Assembly (NCBI GenBank): GCA_030272585.1
Contig: BSYQ01000002.1
Coordinates: 8,769,116 to 8,833,115 of the forward strand
DNA from: Bryopsis sp. KO-2023
Lineage: Eukaryota > Chlorophyta > Ulvophyceae > Bryopsidales > Bryopsidaceae
Length of the DNA: 64,000 bases
Direction of reading: 5' to 3'
Program-made: the position numbers and the translations under genes
Part shown: positions 50,698-61,363 of the stretch, piece by piece
Numbering within the stretch: the stretch's first letter is position 1
Layout of the letters: every line of letters starts with the position of its first letter
The notes under the pieces: generated by a model
Database searches by the model: none
The model's input: the letters and a program-made list of their open reading frames with translations, nothing else
Told to the model about the DNA's origin: nothing

Positions 50698-52297
50698 GTT
50701 ACCGGGGGAGCTTCAGAGGTTTTCCCGGACTATTCCTCTCGGCTTCTTTACTAAATCGACCCCAAGGAATTCAAAAATTTTATTTTTTTTTGATTTTAAT
50801 GATCCATTTTTACGTAATCGCCAAAAAAGGGCCTTTTTAGGGGTTTTCTTTGAATTGACGAAATCTAGAGGTTATCCGCAATTAGGTAATTACATATTCG
50901 AAATCTTTGTCTTATTTGGGACATATTGTGAAATTTTCAGATCATTTCAATGATTTAAATTGGAGTTATGAGGCTCCAAAGATGGTCCATTTAGGCTTTT
51001 TTTAGCTATTTTTGGCACAGATCGACCATAACTCTTACACTATTGACTTTTTTCAAATTTCGTTTTCAGATTTTGGATTTTTAGAGAAAAGTAGTTTTTG
51101 ACTTTTTCGAAAATCATTACGTAATTTTCAAATTCCCAGTTTCAGATTGCCTCTAACTCCTTAATGAGACCTCCTATTGAAATTCCGTCAAAGCGAAAAT
51201 GAATTATGGAAGAAAGTAACTTTTCGAATTTTCGGATTACATAAGCATTAGTCATGACGACTTTGACGTTTATGACTAAGGACGACTTTTGAGCGAAATG
51301 CAACATTATATTCAAAAGTTCAGAAATTTTACGTAGATTTTGAAATTTTATGTTTCGTCCGAAAATTCGTAAGAGGCAAGTAGGTAGGAGCGAAAGAAGC
51401 CTGAAAGAAGTACGGAAGCACACAAGGAAGGATTCGAACCCGTGACACTATCGAAGTATAAAAAAAATAAATAAGCCAAAAGTTTCGCCCCAGGCGGGAA
51501 TTGAACCCACGATGCCGCTATGGCTAATGAGACAAGCACACATCTCGAATACCCACCGGGACATCCTACCACCATGTAGCTGGGGCCCCGGAATTTTCGG
51601 TCGCTACCGGGGTTTTATACTTGAAAGGAGCGATTTTGATGGAAGTTTGTCAATTGGTTTCGGTTTGGATTCGATACTTCGACCTTTATGACCGAAGACT
51701 TTCATCGAATCTATCCCTTATCATCAGTACGTTAAGATACGAGAAAGTGATTAAGATCGATCTTTTGAAGTACGAGTGTTCTTGATTACGATCGAAGTAC
51801 TTAAATAGGAAACGTTTATCTAGTAGCGTTTCAGTTAGGATGGTTGGAATGGATAAGGTGGTTTATGTTATGTTATGTTAGTGTCTTTGTAGTCGTGGGT
51901 TCGAGTCTAGGCTGGGTTACACTTGTGCTTTGAAGTATTGTCCAGGTCGATAACGAAAGTGATCGAACCAGGATTTGATCCCAAGACCTTGGGGTTCAGA
52001 GATGAAAGCTTTGGTACTTTTGGTAGTAGGATGTTGTTAATCGCTTCGTAAGATATTTGTGGATCGAGACGTATTATCTAGATGACTGACTTTGTAAAAC
52101 CGCTGATTCTCTACAATCGCCTTCTACGCTTGATATCTCGAAAATGAGAAGGAATTTCAAAATTCTGATTAAAGCCAAACGCAATCTTTTTCCAAGACCT
52201 ATCTTTTGATACCCATATTGTGTTTTTGGTTAAAAATCAGGTTTTGACGTCCTTAGTGATCAATCTGACGACTTTAGTAGTTTAGTAGTTTAGTAGT
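50698..52297. repeat. Subtelomeric block S2
   Basis: A diverged copy of S1 in the same orientation, again between telomeric arrays, with the same order of landmarks and the same tRNA-like sequence. The final TTTAGTAG repeats three times before the next array. Confidence 0.85.
51487..51586 (-). other. tRNA-like sequence in S2 (100 nt)
   Basis: Counterpart of the S1 sequence with the acceptor GCCCCAG/CTGGGGC unchanged. The D-arm is ACAT, a 9-nt loop GGTGGTAGG, then ATGT, and the T-arm GTGGGTTCAATTCCCGC pairs fully. Despite divergence of the surroundings, stem pairing is kept by paired changes, which suggests a folded RNA. The middle remains about 48 nt with no clear anticodon arm. Confidence 0.5.
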
Positions 52298-53272
52298 TTA
52301 GGGTTTAGGGTTTAGGGTTTAGGGTTTAGGGTTTAGGGTTTAGGGTTTTTAGGGTTTAGGGTTTAGGGTTTAGGGTTTAGGGTTTAGGGTTTAGGGTTTA
52401 GGGTTTAGGGTTTAGGGTTTAGGGTTTAGGGTTTAGGGTTTAGGGTTTAGGGTTTAGGGTTTAGGGTTTAGGGTTTAGGGTTTAGGGTTTAGGGTTTAGG
52501 GTTTAGGGTTTAGGGTTTAGGGTTTAGGGTTTAGGGTTTAGGGTTTAGGGTTTAGGGTTTAGGGTTTAGGGTTTAGGGTTTAGGGTTTAGGGTTTAGGGT
52601 TTAGGGTTTAGGGTTTAGGGTTTAGGGTTTAGGGTTTAGGGTTTAGGGTTTAGGGTTTAGGGTTTAGGGTTTAGGGTTTAGGGTTTAGGGTTTAGGGTTT
52701 AGGGTTTAGGGTTTAGGGTTTAGGGTTTAGGGTTTAGGGTTTAGGGTTTAGGGTTTAGGGTTTAGGGTTTAGGGTTTAGGGTTTAGGGTTTAGGGTTTAG
52801 GGTTTAGGGTTTAGGGTTTAGGGTTTAGGGTATAGGGTTTAGGGTTTAGGGTTTAGGGTTTAGGGTTTAGGGTTTAGGGTTTAGGGTTTTAGGGTTTAGG
52901 GTTTAGGGTTTAGGGTTTAGGGTTTAGGGTTTAGGGTTTAGGGTTTAGGGTTTAGGGTTTAGGGTTTAGGGTTTAGGGTTTAGGGTTTAGGGTTTAGGGT
53001 TTAGGGTTTAGGGTTTAGGGTTTAGGGTTTAGGGTTTAGGGTTTAGGGTTTAGGGTTTAGGGTTTAGGGTTTAGGGTTTAGGGTTTAGGGTTTAGGGTTT
53101 AGGGTTTAGGGTTTAGGGTTTAGGGTTTAGGGTTTAGGGTTTAGGGTTTAGGGTTTAGGGTTTAGGGTTTAGGGTTTAGGGTTTAGGGTTTAGGGTTTAG
53201 GGTTTAGGGTTTAGGGTTTAGGGTTTAGGGTTTAGGGTTTAGGGTTTAGGGTTTAGGGTTTAGGGTTTAGGG
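52298..53272 (+). repeat. Interstitial TTTAGGG array 3 (1.0 kb)
   Basis: About 139 units, far more uniform than array 2, with only about three variants visible (one extra TT, one TATAGGG, one TTTTAGGG). Joins the 1999-bp repeats at TTTAGGGTTTGTTTGAGGG. Confidence 0.98.
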
Positions 53273-56200
53273 TTTGTTTGAGGGTTACAGACTCGCAAAA
53301 CAGAATCAACCTAATAATTTCGAGAGGCTCTGATGGAACTGAGCACTGATCCACATGAAATCAGTGTAGTTTAGGGTTTAGGGGCCCTCTGTTCTGACTT
53401 TTTATAGAGGGCAAACCTCTGATTCCATTGTTTCTAAGTGTTTAATCTAAAAAGTAATAAGGAAACGATTATCAGGAGGTGATAATTCGAATCCAGAGAG
53501 TCTAAATCGACTGTCCCATGTCGATTCTAATCCCGAACAGGCAGGAAAAACAAGCGACTACTCTACTAGCAGGAATGGATCCTCTGCAGGAGTAAAAAGC
53601 TAAAAACTTTTCTAAGTCGACTCTAATAGCGAAACAGGCAGGAAAGAACATCTGCCTAAAGAATACCAAAACAGCCTGTAGGTGGAAAAAAGCAGGCATA
53701 TACTCGACTAGCAGGAATAGAACATCTGCAGGAGTAAAAAACTAAAAGACGAACGCTGCGAGCCTCGATCGGCCAGAAAGCAGGTCGTCAGAATTCCGAA
53801 AAACTAGAGTTTTAGCCACGTTAGGCGAAAGAAAAGAAAAAAGACGAGCAGCGAAGTCAGAAAAGACATCGACGCTACTTCGACTAAAGAAAATCGTCCC
53901 CCAGACGACCTAATATCATCCTGACGCCTTTCTGGCGAACCAGGGAATTCCTTAATCACGAGTTCGAACTGCGTTTTAACGAATAACAGGAAAAAAGACT
54001 AAGAAAAAGTCTAAAGAACGTTCGTCGATGTTCGCCGACGTTCGACGACGTTCGAAAAACATCCTGTCGCCTTTCTGGCGAAACAGGGAATTCCAGATCA
54101 CGAGTCGAACTCTAAAATAGAAAAAGAAAAAAGCAGCGATCGCAGAGAGAAGTAACTGCGACCCTGTGAGATAGAAAAACGTTCGCCGACGTTCGAAAAG
54201 AAAGCCTGTCGCACTTCTGGCGAAAACAGGAAATAATAAAAAGAATCTAACTCAGAATGAGGTGTTTTTTAACGAAAATCGAAAAAAGGAAAGAGCAGCG
54301 ATCGCAGAGAGAAGTAACTGCGACGCTGTGAGTTAGAAAAACGTTCGCCGACGTTCGAAAAGATAGCCTGTCGCACTTCTGGCGAGAAAACAGGAAATTA
54401 GAAAAAGAATCTAACCCAGAATCAGTCGTTTTTTAACGAAAATCGAAAAAAGAAAAGAGCAGCGATCGCAGAAAGAAGTAACTGCGTCCCTGTGAGTTAG
54501 AAAAACGTACGCCGACGTTCGAAAAGATAACCTGTCGCACTTCTGGCGAAAAACAGGAGATAAAAACGAGAATCTAACTCAGAATCGAAAGAGAAAAGGG
54601 CAGAAAACGCAGAGAGAAGTAACTGCGGCCCTGTGAGTCTAGAAAAACGTTCGTCGACGTTCGAAAAAGAACCTGTCGCACTTCTGGCGAAAAACAGGAA
54701 GGAGGATCTCGACTTTGCCTGGAATCACGACTTGGATAGTCACGAGAGTGTTTGCCCTGGGTAGTCCAGTGTGCAGAGTGGTTCCTTGGTAGAAGAGTGA
54801 GTCGTTTCAACAAGAGAAAGGGATTCGAGATCGAGACACAGGAGACTGGCCCAACAAATGCCGCAGTGGCTAACTAGGAGCCGCGGTTCTTACAACCAAG
54901 ACATCGACCTATATAGCGAAAATACTTCGCTGTAATCCCATCATTTCGAAACGAACTTCTAAGGAAAGACTATCCCACTTCTTTCGACGAAGAAAACTGT
55001 CGAGAACACTGAATCAATCGAAAAACAATTGAAAATCCCACTAAGTTCACTGTTCAAAGCCCACTAATCACAAAAGATAGTAGAGACTAAGAAAAGAACA
55101 GCCAGAGAATCACTGCAACTAAAAAAAGGAAGAAAAAGACTTGAAAAACTAAAAAAGACTTGAAAATCTGGAAAGAAAGAACTAGAATCAACTAAATCCC
55201 TTGAAATCAGTAAGGAAAAGAACCCCCCGAAAAGTAAACGGGATTCTGTGGCTAGCCCAATCGGTTTAGGGTTTGTTTGAGGGTTACAGACTCGCAAAAC
55301 AGAATCAACCTAATAATTTCGAGAGGCTCTGATGGAACTGAGCACTGATCCACATGAAATCAGTGTAGTTTAGGGTTTAGGGGCCCTCTGTTCTGACTTT
55401 TTATAGAGGGCAAACCTCTGATTCCATTGTTTCTAAGTGTTTAATCTAAAAAGTAATAAGGAAACGATTATCAGGAGGTGATAATTCGAATCCAGAGAGT
55501 CTAAATCGACTGTCCCATGTCGATTCTAATCCCGAACAGGCAGGAAAAACAAGCGACTACTCTACTAGCAGGAATGGATCCTCTGCAGGAGTAAAAAGCT
55601 AAAAACTTTTCTAAGTCGACTCTAATAGCGAAACAGGCAGGAAAGAACATCTGCCTAAAGAATACCAAAACAGCCTGTAGGTGGAAAAAAGCAGGCATAT
55701 ACTCGACTAGCAGGAATAGAACATCTGCAGGAGTAAAAAACTAAAAGACGAACGCTGCGAGCCTCGATCGGCCAGAAAGCAGGTCGTCAGAATTCCGAAA
55801 AACTAGAGTTTTAGCCACGTTAGGCGAAAGAAAAGAAAAAAGACGAGCAGCGAAGTCAGAAAAGACATCGACGCTACTTCGACTAAAGAAAATCGTCCCC
55901 CAGACGACCTAATATCATCCTGACGCCTTTCTGGCGAACCAGGGAATTCCTTAATCACGAGTTCGAACTGCGTTTTAACGAATAACAGGAAAAAAGACTA
56001 AGAAAAAGTCTAAAGAACGTTCGTCGATGTTCGCCGACGTTCGACGACGTTCGAAAAACATCCTGTCGCCTTTCTGGCGAAACAGGGAATTCCAGATCAC
56101 GAGTCGAACTCTAAAATAGAAAAAGAAAAAAGCAGCGATCGCAGAGAGAAGTAACTGCGACCCTGTGAGATAGAAAAACGTTCGCCGACGTTCGAAAAGA

Positions 56201-59200
56201 AAGCCTGTCGCACTTCTGGCGAAAACAGGAAATAATAAAAAGAATCTAACTCAGAATGAGGTGTTTTTTAACGAAAATCGAAAAAAGGAAAGAGCAGCGA
56301 TCGCAGAGAGAAGTAACTGCGACGCTGTGAGTTAGAAAAACGTTCGCCGACGTTCGAAAAGATAGCCTGTCGCACTTCTGGCGAGAAAACAGGAAATTAG
56401 AAAAAGAATCTAACCCAGAATCAGTCGTTTTTTAACGAAAATCGAAAAAAGAAAAGAGCAGCGATCGCAGAAAGAAGTAACTGCGTCCCTGTGAGTTAGA
56501 AAAACGTACGCCGACGTTCGAAAAGATAACCTGTCGCACTTCTGGCGAAAAACAGGAGATAAAAACGAGAATCTAACTCAGAATCGAAAGAGAAAAGGGC
56601 AGAAAACGCAGAGAGAAGTAACTGCGGCCCTGTGAGTCTAGAAAAACGTTCGTCGACGTTCGAAAAAGAACCTGTCGCACTTCTGGCGAAAAACAGGAAG
56701 GAGGATCTCGACTTTGCCTGGAATCACGACTTGGATAGTCACGAGAGTGTTTGCCCTGGGTAGTCCAGTGTGCAGAGTGGTTCCTTGGTAGAAGAGTGAG
56801 TCGTTTCAACAAGAGAAAGGGATTCGAGATCGAGACACAGGAGACTGGCCCAACAAATGCCGCAGTGGCTAACTAGGAGCCGCGGTTCTTACAACCAAGA
56901 CATCGACCTATATAGCGAAAATACTTCGCTGTAATCCCATCATTTCGAAACGAACTTCTAAGGAAAGACTATCCCACTTCTTTCGACGAAGAAAACTGTC
57001 GAGAACACTGAATCAATCGAAAAACAATTGAAAATCCCACTAAGTTCACTGTTCAAAGCCCACTAATCACAAAAGATAGTAGAGACTAAGAAAAGAACAG
57101 CCAGAGAATCACTGCAACTAAAAAAAGGAAGAAAAAGACTTGAAAAACTAAAAAAGACTTGAAAATCTGGAAAGAAAGAACTAGAATCAACTAAATCCCT
57201 TGAAATCAGTAAGGAAAAGAACCCCCCGAAAAGTAAACGGGATTCTGTGGCTAGCCCAATCGGTTTAGGGTTTGTTTGAGGGTTACAGACTCGCAAAACA
57301 GAATCAACCTAATAATTTCGAGAGGCTCTGATGGAACTGAGCACTGATCCACATGAAATCAGTGTAGTTTAGGGTTTAGGGGCCCTCTGTTCTGACTTTT
57401 TATAGAGGGCAAACCTCTGATTCCATTGTTTCTAAGTGTTTAATCTAAAAAGTAATAAGGAAACGATTATCAGGAGGTGATAATTCGAATCCAGAGAGTC
57501 TAAATCGACTGTCCCATGTCGATTCTAATCCCGAACAGGCAGGAAAAACAAGCGACTACTCTACTAGCAGGAATGGATCCTCTGCAGGAGTAAAAAGCTA
57601 AAAACTTTTCTAAGTCGACTCTAATAGCGAAACAGGCAGGAAAGAACATCTGCCTAAAGAATACCAAAACAGCCTGTAGGTGGAAAAAAGCAGGCATATA
57701 CTCGACTAGCAGGAATAGAACATCTGCAGGAGTAAAAAACTAAAAGACGAACGCTGCGAGCCTCGATCGGCCAGAAAGCAGGTCGTCAGAATTCCGAAAA
57801 ACTAGAGTTTTAGCCACGTTAGGCGAAAGAAAAGAAAAAAGACGAGCAGCGAAGTCAGAAAAGACATCGACGCTACTTCGACTAAAGAAAATCGTCCCCC
57901 AGACGACCTAATATCATCCTGACGCCTTTCTGGCGAACCAGGGAATTCCTTAATCACGAGTTCGAACTGCGTTTTAACGAATAACAGGAAAAAAGACTAA
58001 GAAAAAGTCTAAAGAACGTTCGTCGATGTTCGCCGACGTTCGACGACGTTCGAAAAACATCCTGTCGCCTTTCTGGCGAAACAGGGAATTCCAGATCACG
58101 AGTCGAACTCTAAAATAGAAAAAGAAAAAAGCAGCGATCGCAGAGAGAAGTAACTGCGACCCTGTGAGATAGAAAAACGTTCGCCGACGTTCGAAAAGAA
58201 AGCCTGTCGCACTTCTGGCGAAAACAGGAAATAATAAAAAGAATCTAACTCAGAATGAGGTGTTTTTTAACGAAAATCGAAAAAAGGAAAGAGCAGCGAT
58301 CGCAGAGAGAAGTAACTGCGACGCTGTGAGTTAGAAAAACGTTCGCCGACGTTCGAAAAGATAGCCTGTCGCACTTCTGGCGAGAAAACAGGAAATTAGA
58401 AAAAGAATCTAACCCAGAATCAGTCGTTTTTTAACGAAAATCGAAAAAAGAAAAGAGCAGCGATCGCAGAAAGAAGTAACTGCGTCCCTGTGAGTTAGAA
58501 AAACGTACGCCGACGTTCGAAAAGATAACCTGTCGCACTTCTGGCGAAAAACAGGAGATAAAAACGAGAATCTAACTCAGAATCGAAAGAGAAAAGGGCA
58601 GAAAACGCAGAGAGAAGTAACTGCGGCCCTGTGAGTCTAGAAAAACGTTCGTCGACGTTCGAAAAAGAACCTGTCGCACTTCTGGCGAAAAACAGGAAGG
58701 AGGATCTCGACTTTGCCTGGAATCACGACTTGGATAGTCACGAGAGTGTTTGCCCTGGGTAGTCCAGTGTGCAGAGTGGTTCCTTGGTAGAAGAGTGAGT
58801 CGTTTCAACAAGAGAAAGGGATTCGAGATCGAGACACAGGAGACTGGCCCAACAAATGCCGCAGTGGCTAACTAGGAGCCGCGGTTCTTACAACCAAGAC
58901 ATCGACCTATATAGCGAAAATACTTCGCTGTAATCCCATCATTTCGAAACGAACTTCTAAGGAAAGACTATCCCACTTCTTTCGACGAAGAAAACTGTCG
59001 AGAACACTGAATCAATCGAAAAACAATTGAAAATCCCACTAAGTTCACTGTTCAAAGCCCACTAATCACAAAAGATAGTAGAGACTAAGAAAAGAACAGC
59101 CAGAGAATCACTGCAACTAAAAAAAGGAAGAAAAAGACTTGAAAAACTAAAAAAGACTTGAAAATCTGGAAAGAAAGAACTAGAATCAACTAAATCCCTT

Positions 59201-61268
59201 GAAATCAGTAAGGAAAAGAACCCCCCGAAAAGTAAACGGGATTCTGTGGCTAGCCCAATCGGTTTAGGGTTTGTTTGAGGGTTACAGACTCGCAAAACAG
59301 AATCAACCTAATAATTTCGAGAGGCTCTGATGGAACTGAGCACTGATCCACATGAAATCAGTGTAGTTTAGGGTTTAGGGGCCCTCTGTTCTGACTTTTT
59401 ATAGAGGGCAAACCTCTGATTCCATTGTTTCTAAGTGTTTAATCTAAAAAGTAATAAGGAAACGATTATCAGGAGGTGATAATTCGAATCCAGAGAGTCT
59501 AAATCGACTGTCCCATGTCGATTCTAATCCCGAACAGGCAGGAAAAACAAGCGACTACTCTACTAGCAGGAATGGATCCTCTGCAGGAGTAAAAAGCTAA
59601 AAACTTTTCTAAGTCGACTCTAATAGCGAAACAGGCAGGAAAGAACATCTGCCTAAAGAATACCAAAACAGCCTGTAGGTGGAAAAAAGCAGGCATATAC
59701 TCGACTAGCAGGAATAGAACATCTGCAGGAGTAAAAAACTAAAAGACGAACGCTGCGAGCCTCGATCGGCCAGAAAGCAGGTCGTCAGAATTCCGAAAAA
59801 CTAGAGTTTTAGCCACGTTAGGCGAAAGAAAAGAAAAAAGACGAGCAGCGAAGTCAGAAAAGACATCGACGCTACTTCGACTAAAGAAAATCGTCCCCCA
59901 GACGACCTAATATCATCCTGACGCCTTTCTGGCGAACCAGGGAATTCCTTAATCACGAGTTCGAACTGCGTTTTAACGAATAACAGGAAAAAAGACTAAG
60001 AAAAAGTCTAAAGAACGTTCGTCGATGTTCGCCGACGTTCGACGACGTTCGAAAAACATCCTGTCGCCTTTCTGGCGAAACAGGGAATTCCAGATCACGA
60101 GTCGAACTCTAAAATAGAAAAAGAAAAAAGCAGCGATCGCAGAGAGAAGTAACTGCGACCCTGTGAGATAGAAAAACGTTCGCCGACGTTCGAAAAGAAA
60201 GCCTGTCGCACTTCTGGCGAAAACAGGAAATAATAAAAAGAATCTAACTCAGAATGAGGTGTTTTTTAACGAAAATCGAAAAAAGGAAAGAGCAGCGATC
60301 GCAGAGAGAAGTAACTGCGACGCTGTGAGTTAGAAAAACGTTCGCCGACGTTCGAAAAGATAGCCTGTCGCACTTCTGGCGAGAAAACAGGAAATTAGAA
60401 AAAGAATCTAACCCAGAATCAGTCGTTTTTTAACGAAAATCGAAAAAAGAAAAGAGCAGCGATCGCAGAAAGAAGTAACTGCGTCCCTGTGAGTTAGAAA
60501 AACGTACGCCGACGTTCGAAAAGATAACCTGTCGCACTTCTGGCGAAAAACAGGAGATAAAAACGAGAATCTAACTCAGAATCGAAAGAGAAAAGGGCAG
60601 AAAACGCAGAGAGAAGTAACTGCGGCCCTGTGAGTCTAGAAAAACGTTCGTCGACGTTCGAAAAAGAACCTGTCGCACTTCTGGCGAAAAACAGGAAGGA
60701 GGATCTCGACTTTGCCTGGAATCACGACTTGGATAGTCACGAGAGTGTTTGCCCTGGGTAGTCCAGTGTGCAGAGTGGTTCCTTGGTAGAAGAGTGAGTC
60801 GTTTCAACAAGAGAAAGGGATTCGAGATCGAGACACAGGAGACTGGCCCAACAAATGCCGCAGTGGCTAACTAGGAGCCGCGGTTCTTACAACCAAGACA
60901 TCGACCTATATAGCGAAAATACTTCGCTGTAATCCCATCATTTCGAAACGAACTTCTAAGGAAAGACTATCCCACTTCTTTCGACGAAGAAAACTGTCGA
61001 GAACACTGAATCAATCGAAAAACAATTGAAAATCCCACTAAGTTCACTGTTCAAAGCCCACTAATCACAAAAGATAGTAGAGACTAAGAAAAGAACAGCC
61101 AGAGAATCACTGCAACTAAAAAAAGGAAGAAAAAGACTTGAAAAACTAAAAAAGACTTGAAAATCTGGAAAGAAAGAACTAGAATCAACTAAATCCCTTG
61201 AAATCAGTAAGGAAAAGAACCCCCCGAAAAGTAAACGGGATTCTGTGGCTAGCCCAATCGGTTTAGGG
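53273..61268. repeat. Four tandem 1999-bp subtelomeric repeats
   Basis: Units start TTTGTTTGAGGG at 53273, 55272, 57271 and 59270 and appear identical. Each has GTAGTTTAGGGTTTAGGGG about 95 bp from its start and CGGTTTAGGG at its end. Inside is a nested array of about four units of roughly 140-165 bp (first unit 54133, 54295, 54459, 54600) with GCAGCGATCGCAGA, GAAGTAACTGCG, CGTTCGCCGACGTTCG and CTGTCGCACTTCTGGCGA. The only open frames are 65-79 codons, repeated with the unit and without recognisable content. Confidence 0.97.
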
Positions 61269-61363
61269 TTTGTTTGAGGGTTACAGACTCGCAAAACAGA
61301 ATCAACCTAATAATTTCGAGAGGCTCTGATGGAACTGAGCACTGATCCACATGAAATCAGTGT
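61269..61363. repeat. Truncated fifth 1999-bp repeat
   Basis: The first 95 bp of a unit, up to TCAGTGTAG, passing without a break at its internal TTTAGGG motif into the terminal telomere. Confidence 0.95.

Noticed and set aside
53502-61294. Twelve small frames (65-79 codons) in the 1999-bp repeats
   Set aside because: They recur only because the repeat is identical; no start context, domain or codon bias supports them.
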